From the NCBI GenBank assembly GCA_947483455.1, contig CANKNK010000054.1, positions 1 through 8,989 on the forward strand: DNA of 8,989 nucleotides. The letters run 5' to 3'. This document shows, one piece after another, positions 1-6,395 of the stretch. Each line of letters begins with the position of its first letter. The first letter of the stretch is position 1. The translations under genes and the position numbers were made by a program. Origin of the DNA: Comamonadaceae bacterium. GTDB lineage: Bacteria; Pseudomonadota; Gammaproteobacteria; Burkholderiales; Burkholderiaceae_C. Below the pieces are notes generated by a model that had not been told where the DNA came from, ran no database searches, and saw only the letters and a program-made list of their open reading frames with translations.

Positions 1-507
1 ATTGATCATGGCGGCCTTGGTCGGGCCATAGGCCAAGCTATTGGGCAGGCCACGGTAACCCGCCACACTGGCGACCAGGCTGATATGGCCGTTGCCGCGG
101 GCGCGCATGGCGGGCATTACCGCTTGCACTACATTGAGCGCGCCCTGGTAATTCACCTCCCAGTGACGGCGCATTTCCACCAAGTCCATCGCTTGGGCGC
201 GCATGGGCTGGTAGTGGCCTGCGCAGTACAAGACCATGTCCGGCGCACTGTGCGGCCAGCACCGCTGCGCCACCTGCGCAACGGCCTGCGCGTCGCTACA
301 GTCCAAGACCTGGGCGGTGCTGCCCGGATGGGCTTGGACAAAAGCCTGCAAGGCCTCTGCATTGCGTGCCGACACGGTCACCAGCGCGCCTTGCGCATGC
401 AGGGCCGCAGCCGTGGCATGGCCGATGCCGCTGCTAGCACCCAGTACCCACACGGCCTGGCCGCGCCAATCGCGCAGGGGGGAGTTCAGAGCTTGCATCC
501 AGGCCAT
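1..507 (-). CDS. Short-chain dehydrogenase/reductase (SDR), 3' end cut by window edge
   Basis: Reading the minus strand from an ATG at 507 gives 169 residues with no stop before the left edge. The Rossmann nucleotide-binding motif GASSGIG is at residues 23-29, CAG (in place of the usual NAG) at 95-97, the structural Asn at 119, and the catalytic Ser147, Tyr160 and Lys164 (YGPTK). These mark a classical SDR that uses NAD(P)H to reduce or oxidise a carbonyl or hydroxyl group; the substrate cannot be read from the sequence. The roughly 80 C-terminal residues expected for the family lie outside the window. The start lies 3 nt after the stop of the DUF3833 gene, so it is the last visible gene of the lipid operon. 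SDRs are regular members of such clusters. There is no clear Shine-Dalgarno sequence; a second ATG three codons downstream is an alternative start. Confidence 0.93.
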   Translation of the reverse strand, partial: MAWMQALNSPLRDWRGQAVWVLGASSGIGHATAAALHAQGALVTVSARNAEALQAFVQAHPGSTAQVLDCSDAQAVAQVAQRCWPHSAPDMVLYCAGHYQPMRAQAMDLVEMRRHWEVNYQGALNVVQAVMPAMRARGNGHISLVASVAGYRGLPNSLAYGPTKAAMIN

Positions 508-510
508 GGT

Positions 511-1050
511 TTAACGCTTGTAAAAACTGAGCGTGACCTCGCCCAGCGGCAGGCCGAACTTGCGCATGCGTGCTTTATTGATCATCACGCGTTCATCGAC
601 CAGGTACATCCAGTCATCCATTTGTACTTCATAAATTTTTCCGTCCACTGGCAGTGCCAAGGTGTATTGCCATTGGAAGGTATTGCCTTGCGTGCGGCCT
701 TGGGCAGTGCCGACCACATCGTCCGCGCGTCCGGTGTAACTGCCGTCCGGGCCTGCGGTCAGGCGCCAGATGCGCTTTTGTTTGGTCCCGTCGGAATAAG
801 TGAAGTCCTCGTCCAACACCCCCTCGTTGCCCGTCCAGGTGCAGACCATGACCACCTTGAAACGCTTGACTACGGTGCCGGTGTAGTCGGTGAAGACGCC
901 ATAGGCGTCTAAGGTGCCGTTGAAATACTGGCGCAGATCGAGCACCGGTTTTTCCTGCGTATAGGTATCCAATTTTTGCGAGGCGCAAGCCCCCAAAGTG
1001 AGGGCCGCGCCGGTAGCCAGCGTCAGCGCAAATAAGCGACGTCGATTCAT
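511..1050 (-). CDS. DUF3833 family lipoprotein
   Basis: This 179-residue protein starts with a short basic, hydrophobic leader (MNRRRLFALTLATGAALTLG) ending in a lipobox, Leu19-Gly20-Ala21-Cys22. It should therefore be processed by signal peptidase II and anchored by lipid at Cys22. The mature part is beta-rich and contains the family-like stretches LRQYFNGTLDAYGVFTDYTG and DDWMYLVDERVMINKARMRKFG, recognised as DUF3833. No catalytic motif is visible and the biochemical role is unknown. Members commonly sit beside FAD oxidoreductase, DUF1365 and CFA-like genes, so a role in envelope lipid modification or transport is inferred from context. The start overlaps the stop of the MFS gene by 4 nt (ATGA), implying translational coupling, and the stop is 3 nt before the SDR start. 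Confidence 0.9.
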   Translation of the reverse strand: MNRRRLFALTLATGAALTLGACASQKLDTYTQEKPVLDLRQYFNGTLDAYGVFTDYTGTVVKRFKVVMVCTWTGNEGVLDEDFTYSDGTKQKRIWRLTAGPDGSYTGRADDVVGTAQGRTQGNTFQWQYTLALPVDGKIYEVQMDDWMYLVDERVMINKARMRKFGLPLGEVTLSFYKR

Positions 1051-2327
1051 GGTTTTTTCCTAATGAACAAGAAATACAAAAGTGCAGCGGCCACCAGCTT
1101 GAGCAGGCAGGGCAACACACAATACGCGTAAGTGATGCTGCGCAATGCCGCTTCACTGCGACTGCCCGGCTCGTAGCCGGCATAGGACAGCAAAGGCAGG
1201 GACAGGCCCGCGGCCAGCGCCAGATTGAGTTTGGCAGCCATATTCCACCAGCCCCAGTAAATACCGCTGTCGCGCCCGGGCTCGGCTTGGCTGCTAATCA
1301 GCCCTGCCAGCATGGCGCCGGGGACCGTCAAGTCCGCAGCCATGCATAGACCCGACAGTAGGCAAATGGCGATAAATGGCAAGCTGTCGCCGCTGCCGAG
1401 TTGCCCGGCCCATGCAAAAACCGCTACGGACAAGCCCATGGACGCCAGCCACAGCGATTGCAAACCCCAGCGCGCTACCAGGCGCGAGACTGGTGCCATG
1501 GCCAGCGCAGCAGCCAGAAAATAACTGGCTAAAAACCAGGGCTCCATGGACGGCGGCGCCTGCAGCCGGTCCTGGACAAAAAACAAAATCAAGGTCGCGG
1601 GCAAGGCGCTGGCTATGCCATTGGCCAGAAACACGGCCAGCAAGGCGCGAAACGGCCGGTAGCGCAAAGGCGCTAATACGTGCAAGCCAGTGCCCGCAGC
1701 GGAAGCCAAGGGCGCTGGCGCCAGTACCGGTGCCGGCGCCGCAGTCCAGGCAAACCAGCCCAAGGCCAATGCCAGGCACAGAATGGTTGCGGTAACAGGC
1801 AAGCCCCAGGCCAGCGGCGCCATCGACGCCAGGATGACGCCAGCCAAGCCCAGACCTTCGCGCCATGCCACCACACGGCTGCGCAAAGCGTCGTCGCCCC
1901 CTAACAAAGCACCCCAGGACTGTTGCACCAAAGTCAGCGCGCTATAGCCCAGATAACAGACTAGCAAAGCGCAAGCCGCCCACACCAATAGGCCAGTGTG
2001 CTCGCGCACAGGCGGAAAAAACAAAGCCATAAATCCGGATCCCAGCAACAACGCCGCCATCGCAGAAAAGCGCAGCACCTGGGCTTGCGAGCGGGCAAAC
2101 AAGCGGTCTATCCATCGCCCCAGCAAGGGGTCAATCAAGGCGTCGGCAACCCGCGCCAGCAGCAACAAAGCGCCAAGGCTGGCCAGTGGGAGGCCAAAAC
2201 TGCGGGCGTAGTAATTGGGCAGGAACACATAGAGCGGCAAGGCCACAAAGGCCAGCGGCAAGGCCATCAGCCCGTAGCGCAGCCCCTGCGGCCAGCGAAA
2301 TTCGGGCAGTCCTGCGCTTGCTGCCAT
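1047..2327 (-). CDS. MFS transporter, GPH (MelB-like) type
   Basis: This 426-residue, strongly hydrophobic protein has about twelve predicted membrane helices and a short cytoplasmic C-terminus ending in RKKP. Around residues 59-70 the segment RVADALIDPLLG matches the GPH-family helix II pattern RxxDAxxDPxxG; Asp62 and Asp66 correspond to the paired aspartates that form the cation site in MelB. A second family-like stretch is SRVVAWREGLGLAGVILAS after helix 4. It is therefore probably a cation-coupled transporter of the inner membrane. The substrate is unknown; its place in a lipid operon suggests a lipid-linked, amphipathic or small organic substrate rather than a sugar, which is inference. 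The ATG directly follows the TGA of the chalcone-isomerase-like gene (TGAATG), and the TGA overlaps the DUF3833 start. Confidence 0.92.
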   Translation of the reverse strand: MAASAGLPEFRWPQGLRYGLMALPLAFVALPLYVFLPNYYARSFGLPLASLGALLLLARVADALIDPLLGRWIDRLFARSQAQVLRFSAMAALLLGSGFMALFFPPVREHTGLLVWAACALLVCYLGYSALTLVQQSWGALLGGDDALRSRVVAWREGLGLAGVILASMAPLAWGLPVTATILCLALALGWFAWTAAPAPVLAPAPLASAAGTGLHVLAPLRYRPFRALLAVFLANGIASALPATLILFFVQDRLQAPPSMEPWFLASYFLAAALAMAPVSRLVARWGLQSLWLASMGLSVAVFAWAGQLGSGDSLPFIAICLLSGLCMAADLTVPGAMLAGLISSQAEPGRDSGIYWGWWNMAAKLNLALAAGLSLPLLSYAGYEPGSRSEAALRSITYAYCVLPCLLKLVAAALLYFLFIRKKP

Positions 2328-2906
2328 TCAGTTCCCCAGGCCTAGCAATTGGGCGCGCAGGCGGGGTTCCTGTGTCGCCGGACTGAGCCAAATCGCAAAA
2401 AATGACTGGCTCAGCAAGGGGTCGTCAATGGCTTTATGCAACTGCCCATTAAAGTACATGCGCAAGCCCTTGCCTGGCAGGTGCATGCCCGTCAGGCGGT
2501 CGCCGGGCTTCACGTCGGGTAGTGTTCCGGTCAGCGCCTGCAACCACTCCGAATAACGCCCTGCGGGCAGCGCATCCAAGGCCTGCATTTGTTTGAGCGA
2601 GGTGTCAGCCAATAGGTTGCCACTGATGGAGCGCGCGTAACGGATCTCCAGCGCAAACGCATGCGCGCCAAAGCGCTCCGGCACAAACTGCGGTGCGGTC
2701 CACAAGCTGGCCTCATACACCGGGATACCCAACCAGCGCAAGCGCCCGCTACCGGCCAGGACGGGCTTTTCCAAGTCGCGCGCTAGCTCAGGCGGTGGCA
2801 CGGGGGCACTGCTGGCCTGCACACCGCTACAAGTACCTAGCCAAACCATGCACAGCACCACCAAGGCTTGTGCAAAGGCATGCAGTGGCGCTTTAGGCTG
2901 CGGCAT
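2328..2906 (-). CDS. Exported chalcone-isomerase-like protein
   Basis: The preferred ATG at 2906 gives 192 residues. Residues 1-31 form a signal peptide with a basic start, a hydrophobic core (ALVVLCMVWLG) and a likely signal peptidase I site after Val-Gln-Ala31, so the protein should act in the periplasm. The mature part carries stretches of the chalcone-isomerase-like family: GSGRLRWLGIPVYEASLWT (52-70), LEIRYARSISGNLLADTS (86-103) and PGDRLTGMHLPGKGLRMYFNG (134-154). The chalcone isomerase fold is also used by fatty-acid-binding proteins, so binding or isomerising a lipid is possible; flavonoid chemistry is unlikely here. An upstream ATG at 3011 would remove the signal peptide from the N-terminus and overlap the CFA gene by over 100 nt, so it is rejected. 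The chosen start overlaps the CFA gene by 14 nt. Confidence 0.88.
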   Translation of the reverse strand: MPQPKAPLHAFAQALVVLCMVWLGTCSGVQASSAPVPPPELARDLEKPVLAGSGRLRWLGIPVYEASLWTAPQFVPERFGAHAFALEIRYARSISGNLLADTSLKQMQALDALPAGRYSEWLQALTGTLPDVKPGDRLTGMHLPGKGLRMYFNGQLHKAIDDPLLSQSFFAIWLSPATQEPRLRAQLLGLGN

Positions 2907-4128
2907 GGGGCTTTTGCAAGGTGTACTGCAAGACATCAATGTTGTCTTCCATAAATGCCGCTTCGCAGTAGCACAAATAGAACTCCCAAATGTGCATAAA
3001 GCGCTGATCAAAGCCCAGTGTTAGCACCTGTTCGCGCTGCGCCAAAAAGGCTTCGCGCCAGCGCTGCAGCGTCTGTGCATAGTCGTGGCCGAAAGCGTGC
3101 TCTTGCACCACTACCAGGCCCGCCGCACGGGCCTGCGCTTTGAACTCTGAGGGACTGGGCAGACAGCCGCCGGGAAAGATGTATTGCTGGATAAAGTCGG
3201 TAGAGGCCAGGTAGCGTTCAAATAAGTCGTCTGCAATCACAATACTTTGAATGCAGGCTTTGCCGCCGGGCTTGAGCATGCGCGCTACGGTGGCGAAATA
3301 GGTCGGCCAAAAGCCCTGGCCCACCGCCTCAATCATTTCAATCGAGCACACCGCATCGTAGGGCCCGTCCTGGATATCGCGGTAGTCTTGCAAACGCAAA
3401 TCCGTCTGCGCCGCCACGCCCTGGCGCTGCATGCGTTCGCGCGCATAGGCCAGCTGCTCGGTGCTCAGGGTGACCCCGGTGACATGCGCACCGTGCTCTT
3501 GCGTTGCCATCTCAGCCAGTGCCCCCCAGCCGCAGCCGATTTCCAATACGCGCGAACCCGGCGCCAAGTCCACTTGCTGTAAAGCACGGCGCACTTTGGC
3601 GTTTTGCGCTTGGGACAAAGACTGCGTCAAGTCGCCGCCAAACAGGGCCGATGAATAGTTCATAGTCGGGTCCAGCCACAAGGCATAAAAATCATTGCCC
3701 AGGTCGTAATGGGCGTGGATGTTTTTCTTGCTGTTAGTGCGGGTATTGCGCTGAAGCAAATGCTTGATACGGTAGGCCAAGCGCCCCAGCCAACTGCCAA
3801 AAATCACGCGGTCCACTTCGGCGCGGTTTTGCACCAGCACGCGCAGTAAAGCCGTCAAGTCCGGCGTGGTCCAGTCACCATCGATAAAGCTTTCGGCAAA
3901 GCCGATATCGCCGGATTTAAGCGCACCCGTAAACGCATTCCAGTTATTGAGATGCAGCGTGGCGTGCGGGGTGGCGCTATCGCCAAAGCGCTGCACACTG
4001 CCATCGGGCAAATGCAGCGTCAGGCTGCCATGGCGGATTTTTTGGAGCAATTGCAGCACCGTGCGCGCAGCAGCAGGCGGGCGCATGGCGGCTTTGTCAG
4101 CACCGTATTTGGCAGTGGTTTGGTTCAT
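2893..4128 (-). CDS. Cyclopropane-fatty-acyl-phospholipid synthase family methyltransferase
   Basis: This 411-residue protein has the two-part architecture of the CFA synthase family: an N-terminal lipid-binding region (about 20-130) and a SAM-dependent methyltransferase domain. Motifs include HYDLGNDFY (140-148), the SAM loop LEIGCGWG (195-202), QDYRD (247-251) and QQYIFPGGCLPS (314-325). The family transfers a methyl group from SAM to a cis double bond of membrane phospholipid acyl chains, acting at the membrane surface. Compared with E. coli Cfa as I recall it, Glu267, Ile296 and Tyr350 match E239, I268 and Y317, but the positions of C139 and H266 hold Ser160 and Gln294. The bicarbonate base site is therefore altered, and methylation without ring closure is plausible, as in the UfaM-type enzymes of furan fatty acid synthesis. 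The gene starts 15 nt after DUF1365 and has no clear Shine-Dalgarno sequence. Confidence 0.95.
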   Translation of the reverse strand: MNQTTAKYGADKAAMRPPAAARTVLQLLQKIRHGSLTLHLPDGSVQRFGDSATPHATLHLNNWNAFTGALKSGDIGFAESFIDGDWTTPDLTALLRVLVQNRAEVDRVIFGSWLGRLAYRIKHLLQRNTRTNSKKNIHAHYDLGNDFYALWLDPTMNYSSALFGGDLTQSLSQAQNAKVRRALQQVDLAPGSRVLEIGCGWGALAEMATQEHGAHVTGVTLSTEQLAYARERMQRQGVAAQTDLRLQDYRDIQDGPYDAVCSIEMIEAVGQGFWPTYFATVARMLKPGGKACIQSIVIADDLFERYLASTDFIQQYIFPGGCLPSPSEFKAQARAAGLVVVQEHAFGHDYAQTLQRWREAFLAQREQVLTLGFDQRFMHIWEFYLCYCEAAFMEDNIDVLQYTLQKPHAAA

Positions 4129-4143
4129 AGGGGATACACACGG

Positions 4144-4914
4144 CTAGCGACTGACAAAGTTTGCAGGCGCAGGGGGTTGACGAAAAAAAGGGACGCGCTT
4201 GAGCGACAGGCGCAGCGCCTGCCAATGGATGCGCCAGACCACGGCAAAGGTCATCAGCGGATAGCGCCAGAGCGCATGACGTGCGGCTTGCGCGCTATAG
4301 GGTTGCAGTTGCCCGCTCACACTGGTTTGGATCACGGGGCCGCGCGCATCGTCGTAGTCCACGCGCGCCACGGTGCGGTCGCCTTGCGCGTTGACCATAA
4401 AGCGAAAGCGGTACTGGCCTTGCACTGGGCAAAACGGCGATACATGGAAGACTTTGTCCGCACGCTGCTCCAGGCCAAAACGGGCTTGCGAGAGCAAGTA
4501 GCAATGCCGCTCGCCAAAGGTGTTGTTTACCTCCACCAACACGGCGCGCAAGCTGCCGTCGGCGCGGTGGCAATACCAAAAACTAACCGGCTTGAAAGTG
4601 AAGCCTAAAACGCGCGGGTAGCAATGCAACCAGATTTCGCCGTCGGCGTCGGTAATGCCTTCGCTGTGCAGTAATTCCTCTAACCAAGCCAGCGCGCCGC
4701 CCTGCTGCGGACCGCGTCCGTCGCCGTGGTCGCTGTCGTAAAAACTCAGCGCGGCGCGGCGGTTGCGCGGCAAGTCGCCAGGGACGCTTTGCAAGCTGCG
4801 CATAGGCAGCATCAAAAAGTAAGTCGGGTAAGCAAAGGCGTGGCGCTTAGGCGCAAGCCGGGTGTGGCGCACCTGGCCAAAGCCGATCATTGCTTGCGCC
4901 GCTGCCATAGTCAT
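4144..4914 (-). CDS. DUF1365 domain protein
   Basis: This 256-residue protein covers the whole DUF1365 family. Hallmarks are a start of the type GFGQVRHTRLAPKRHAFAYP (11-30), GFTFKPVSFWYC (104-115), EVNNTFGERHCY (128-139) and KVFHVSPFCPV (154-164). There is no signal peptide. Hydrophobic and basic stretches near the C-terminus (about 218-242) could associate with membrane. The conserved Trp, His and Cys residues suggest an enzyme, but the reaction is not established. DUF1365 is almost always found between an FAD-dependent oxidoreductase and a CFA-family methyltransferase, as here, so it probably acts in the same acyl-chain modification. Its ATG immediately follows the TAG of the oxidoreductase (TAGATG), indicating coupled translation. 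A second ATG two codons later is equally possible. Confidence 0.93.
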   Translation of the reverse strand: MTMAAAQAMIGFGQVRHTRLAPKRHAFAYPTYFLMLPMRSLQSVPGDLPRNRRAALSFYDSDHGDGRGPQQGGALAWLEELLHSEGITDADGEIWLHCYPRVLGFTFKPVSFWYCHRADGSLRAVLVEVNNTFGERHCYLLSQARFGLEQRADKVFHVSPFCPVQGQYRFRFMVNAQGDRTVARVDYDDARGPVIQTSVSGQLQPYSAQAARHALWRYPLMTFAVVWRIHWQALRLSLKRVPFFRQPPAPANFVSR

Positions 4915-6210
4915 CTACCCTTGCGCCAGCAAAGGCTTTAAGGCTTCAGCCACGGCCAGGCCCGATTTCAAGCCGTCTTCATGAAAGCCATAGCCGGTCC
5001 ATGCGCCACAAAAATAGGTGTGCTGCCCGCCCTGGATAGCGGGCAAACGCTTTTGCGCCTCGGTCGCCGCCAGGTCAAACACCGGGTGTGCGTAGTCGAA
5101 GCGGCCATGTACCAAGGCAGGGTCTAGCTCCTGCGCGGGGTTGAGCGACACCACGACCGGCTGGCTAAAAGGCAAAGGCTGCAGCCTATTGAGCAGGTAA
5201 TGCAGACAGACGCGTGGGCCATTTTCCCCATCGATTGCGCCGGCCGTGCGCTGGTAATTCCAGGCGGCCCAGGCCTTTTTGCGGCGCGGCAGCACCGACG
5301 CGTCGGTATGCAGCACCGCATGGTTGGCTTGGTAAGGTATGGCGCTCAGGGTCTGGCGCTCTAGGCCGCTGGCATCGGCCAACAGCGCCAATGCTTGGTC
5401 GCTGTGCGTGGCGATCACGACTTTGTCAAAGCGTTCGGTTTGGCCTTGTACCTGCACGAGCACACCATCGGCCTTGCGCTCTATCCATTGCACCGGCGCG
5501 CGCAAGCGTTTGTCCGCAATCCCCGCCAGAATTTTTTCGACGTAATGGCGCGCGCCACCTGGCACCGTGCGCCATTGGGGCCGGTTGGTCAGCGCAATCA
5601 GCCCATGGTTATGGCAAAAACGCACCATGGTGGCGACGGGGAATGCCAACATCTGGTCGGTAGGGCAGCTCCAGATACAGGCCAGCATGGGCAGGAAATA
5701 CCAATCTTTGAACTCCTGCGAGAAGCCGTGCTGGCGCAAAAAATCTCCCAGTGGCTGCACCAGCTCTGCATCGGCATTGCGCAAGGCCAGGTCGGTCGCC
5801 AGTTTGTTAAAGCGCACCACGTCAAGCAGCATGCGCCAAAAGCGCGGGCGCAGCAAATTGCTGCGCTGGGCGAACACCGCATCCAAAGAAGTGCCACTCC
5901 ATTCCAGCGCCGGGGCATCGGCAGTGGCGGCGGTTTGCACAGAAAACGACATGTCCGAATCCGCCGATGGCACGCCTAATTCGGCAAACAAGGCGATCAG
6001 TTGAGGGTAGGTGCGGTCGTTAAACACCAGAAAACCAGTGTCTACCCCGTGGGTGCGCTTGCCAGCAGGCGTGTCCAAGGTGATGTCCACCGTATGCGTG
6101 TGGCCACCAAAATAATCGCCTGCCTCCAGCAAGGTGATATTGGCCAGGCCTTTGAGCCGGTGCGCGGCAGCCAGCCCGGAAATTCCTGAGCCTATAACGG
6201 CTACCTTCAT
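4915..6210 (-). CDS. FAD-dependent amine-oxidase-like oxidoreductase
   Basis: From the ATG at 6210 the protein has 431 residues. It opens directly with the dinucleotide-binding fold MKVAVIGSGISGL (Gly7, Gly9, Gly12) and the ribose-binding acidic residue Glu29 (LLEAG). The C-terminal FAD motif is CGAWTGYGFHEDGLKSGLAVAEAL. This is the flavin-containing amine oxidase / phytoene-desaturase-like group. Members in this cluster are thought to oxidise or desaturate acyl chains rather than amines, based on gene context. The reading frame stays open to an ATG at 6285, but the start at 6210 is preferred because GGAG lies 8 nt upstream (6219-6222) and the Rossmann strand then begins at residue 2. An ATG at 6216 is too close to that GGAG. 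It is the first gene of the operon. Confidence 0.94.
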   Translation of the reverse strand: MKVAVIGSGISGLAAAHRLKGLANITLLEAGDYFGGHTHTVDITLDTPAGKRTHGVDTGFLVFNDRTYPQLIALFAELGVPSADSDMSFSVQTAATADAPALEWSGTSLDAVFAQRSNLLRPRFWRMLLDVVRFNKLATDLALRNADAELVQPLGDFLRQHGFSQEFKDWYFLPMLACIWSCPTDQMLAFPVATMVRFCHNHGLIALTNRPQWRTVPGGARHYVEKILAGIADKRLRAPVQWIERKADGVLVQVQGQTERFDKVVIATHSDQALALLADASGLERQTLSAIPYQANHAVLHTDASVLPRRKKAWAAWNYQRTAGAIDGENGPRVCLHYLLNRLQPLPFSQPVVVSLNPAQELDPALVHGRFDYAHPVFDLAATEAQKRLPAIQGGQHTYFCGAWTGYGFHEDGLKSGLAVAEALKPLLAQG

Positions 6211-6288
6211 ATACATGTCTCCAGTCGAGTTACTATACAGTAATAGCGCGACTACAGAGTCTCTTTTTATATTTGTCCGTTTCATACA
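6210..6288 (-). repeat. Three TGTATA-like words in one orientation upstream of the oxidoreductase
   Basis: On the minus strand TGTATA occurs at 6210-6215 and 6234-6239, exactly 24 bp apart, and the one-mismatch copy TGTATG at 6283-6288, 49 bp further upstream. All three point the same way and the spacings are close to multiples of 24.5 bp. Tandem, phased words in front of a regulated operon suggest binding of an oligomeric regulator. The first copy overlaps the preferred start codon, so it may partly reflect coding or leader constraints. Confidence 0.3.
6230..6243. repeat. Palindrome TTACT-N4-AGTAA, possible operator
   Basis: The 14-bp sequence TTACTATACAGTAA has perfect 5-bp arms around a 4-bp centre. 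It covers the candidate -10 hexamer TATAGT of the minus-strand operon, a common place for a repressor or MerR-type activator site. The word CAGTAAT at its right end recurs exactly 60 bp away at 6298-6304. Function is inferred only from position; a chance palindrome of this size is possible. Confidence 0.35.
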
Positions 6289-6367
6289 CGAATTGGTCAG
6301 TAATCAGCAGTCGGCAAAGCCAGACCCGCGGTAGTGGTTTAGGGCGCTGAAGTCCGCCTTGCCCGCC

Positions 6368-6373
6368 TAAAAT
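6368..6373 (+). promoter_or_regulatory. Candidate -10 element for the diiron-rfaE2 unit
   Basis: TAAAAT differs by one base from the TATAAT consensus and ends 22 nt before the ATG of the diiron gene. Transcription from it would leave a leader of about 15 nt. The best upstream match is a poor CTGAAG hexamer at 6347-6352, spaced 15 bp, so the promoter assignment is weak. Confidence 0.3.
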
Positions 6374-6395
6374 CGAAAGTCATAGAAAGCACTGC

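Larger units (their letters stand above)
6211..6395. promoter_or_regulatory. Divergent intergenic promoter region
   Basis: This 185-bp region separates two divergently transcribed units, so it should contain at least one promoter for each. It is clearly richer in A and T near the oxidoreductase side (6230-6305) than the surrounding genes. On the minus strand a TATAGT hexamer (6232-6237) and a TATAAA hexamer (6266-6271) could serve as -10 elements, but neither has a good TTGACA-like -35 at 16-19 bp. That is compatible with a promoter that needs an activator or an alternative sigma factor. On the plus strand TAAAAT (6368-6373) lies 22 nt before the diiron gene. I did not find the TGATCC-type -35 associated with RpoE-ChrR promoters. 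Confidence 0.6.

Noticed and set aside
85..912. Long forward open frame, 275 codons
   Set aside because: It runs antisense to the SDR and DUF3833 genes, both of which have clear family motifs; its translation has no recognisable domain and is typical of GC-rich opposite-strand frames.
2907..3011. Upstream extension of the chalcone-isomerase-like gene to an ATG at 3011
   Set aside because: It would bury the signal peptide behind 35 residues and overlap the methyltransferase coding sequence; the ATG at 2906 gives a normal exported protein.
3952..4608. Forward open frame, 218 codons
   Set aside because: It is antisense to the CFA-like methyltransferase and DUF1365 genes and shows low-complexity, motif-free sequence.
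5395..5979. Forward open frame, 194 codons
   Set aside because: It is antisense to the FAD oxidoreductase, whose motifs and start support the minus strand.
6211..6395. RpoE-ChrR type promoter
   Set aside because: I looked on both strands for a TGATCC-like -35 with suitable spacing; only a weak TGATTA word was found with no matching -10, so I do not call it.
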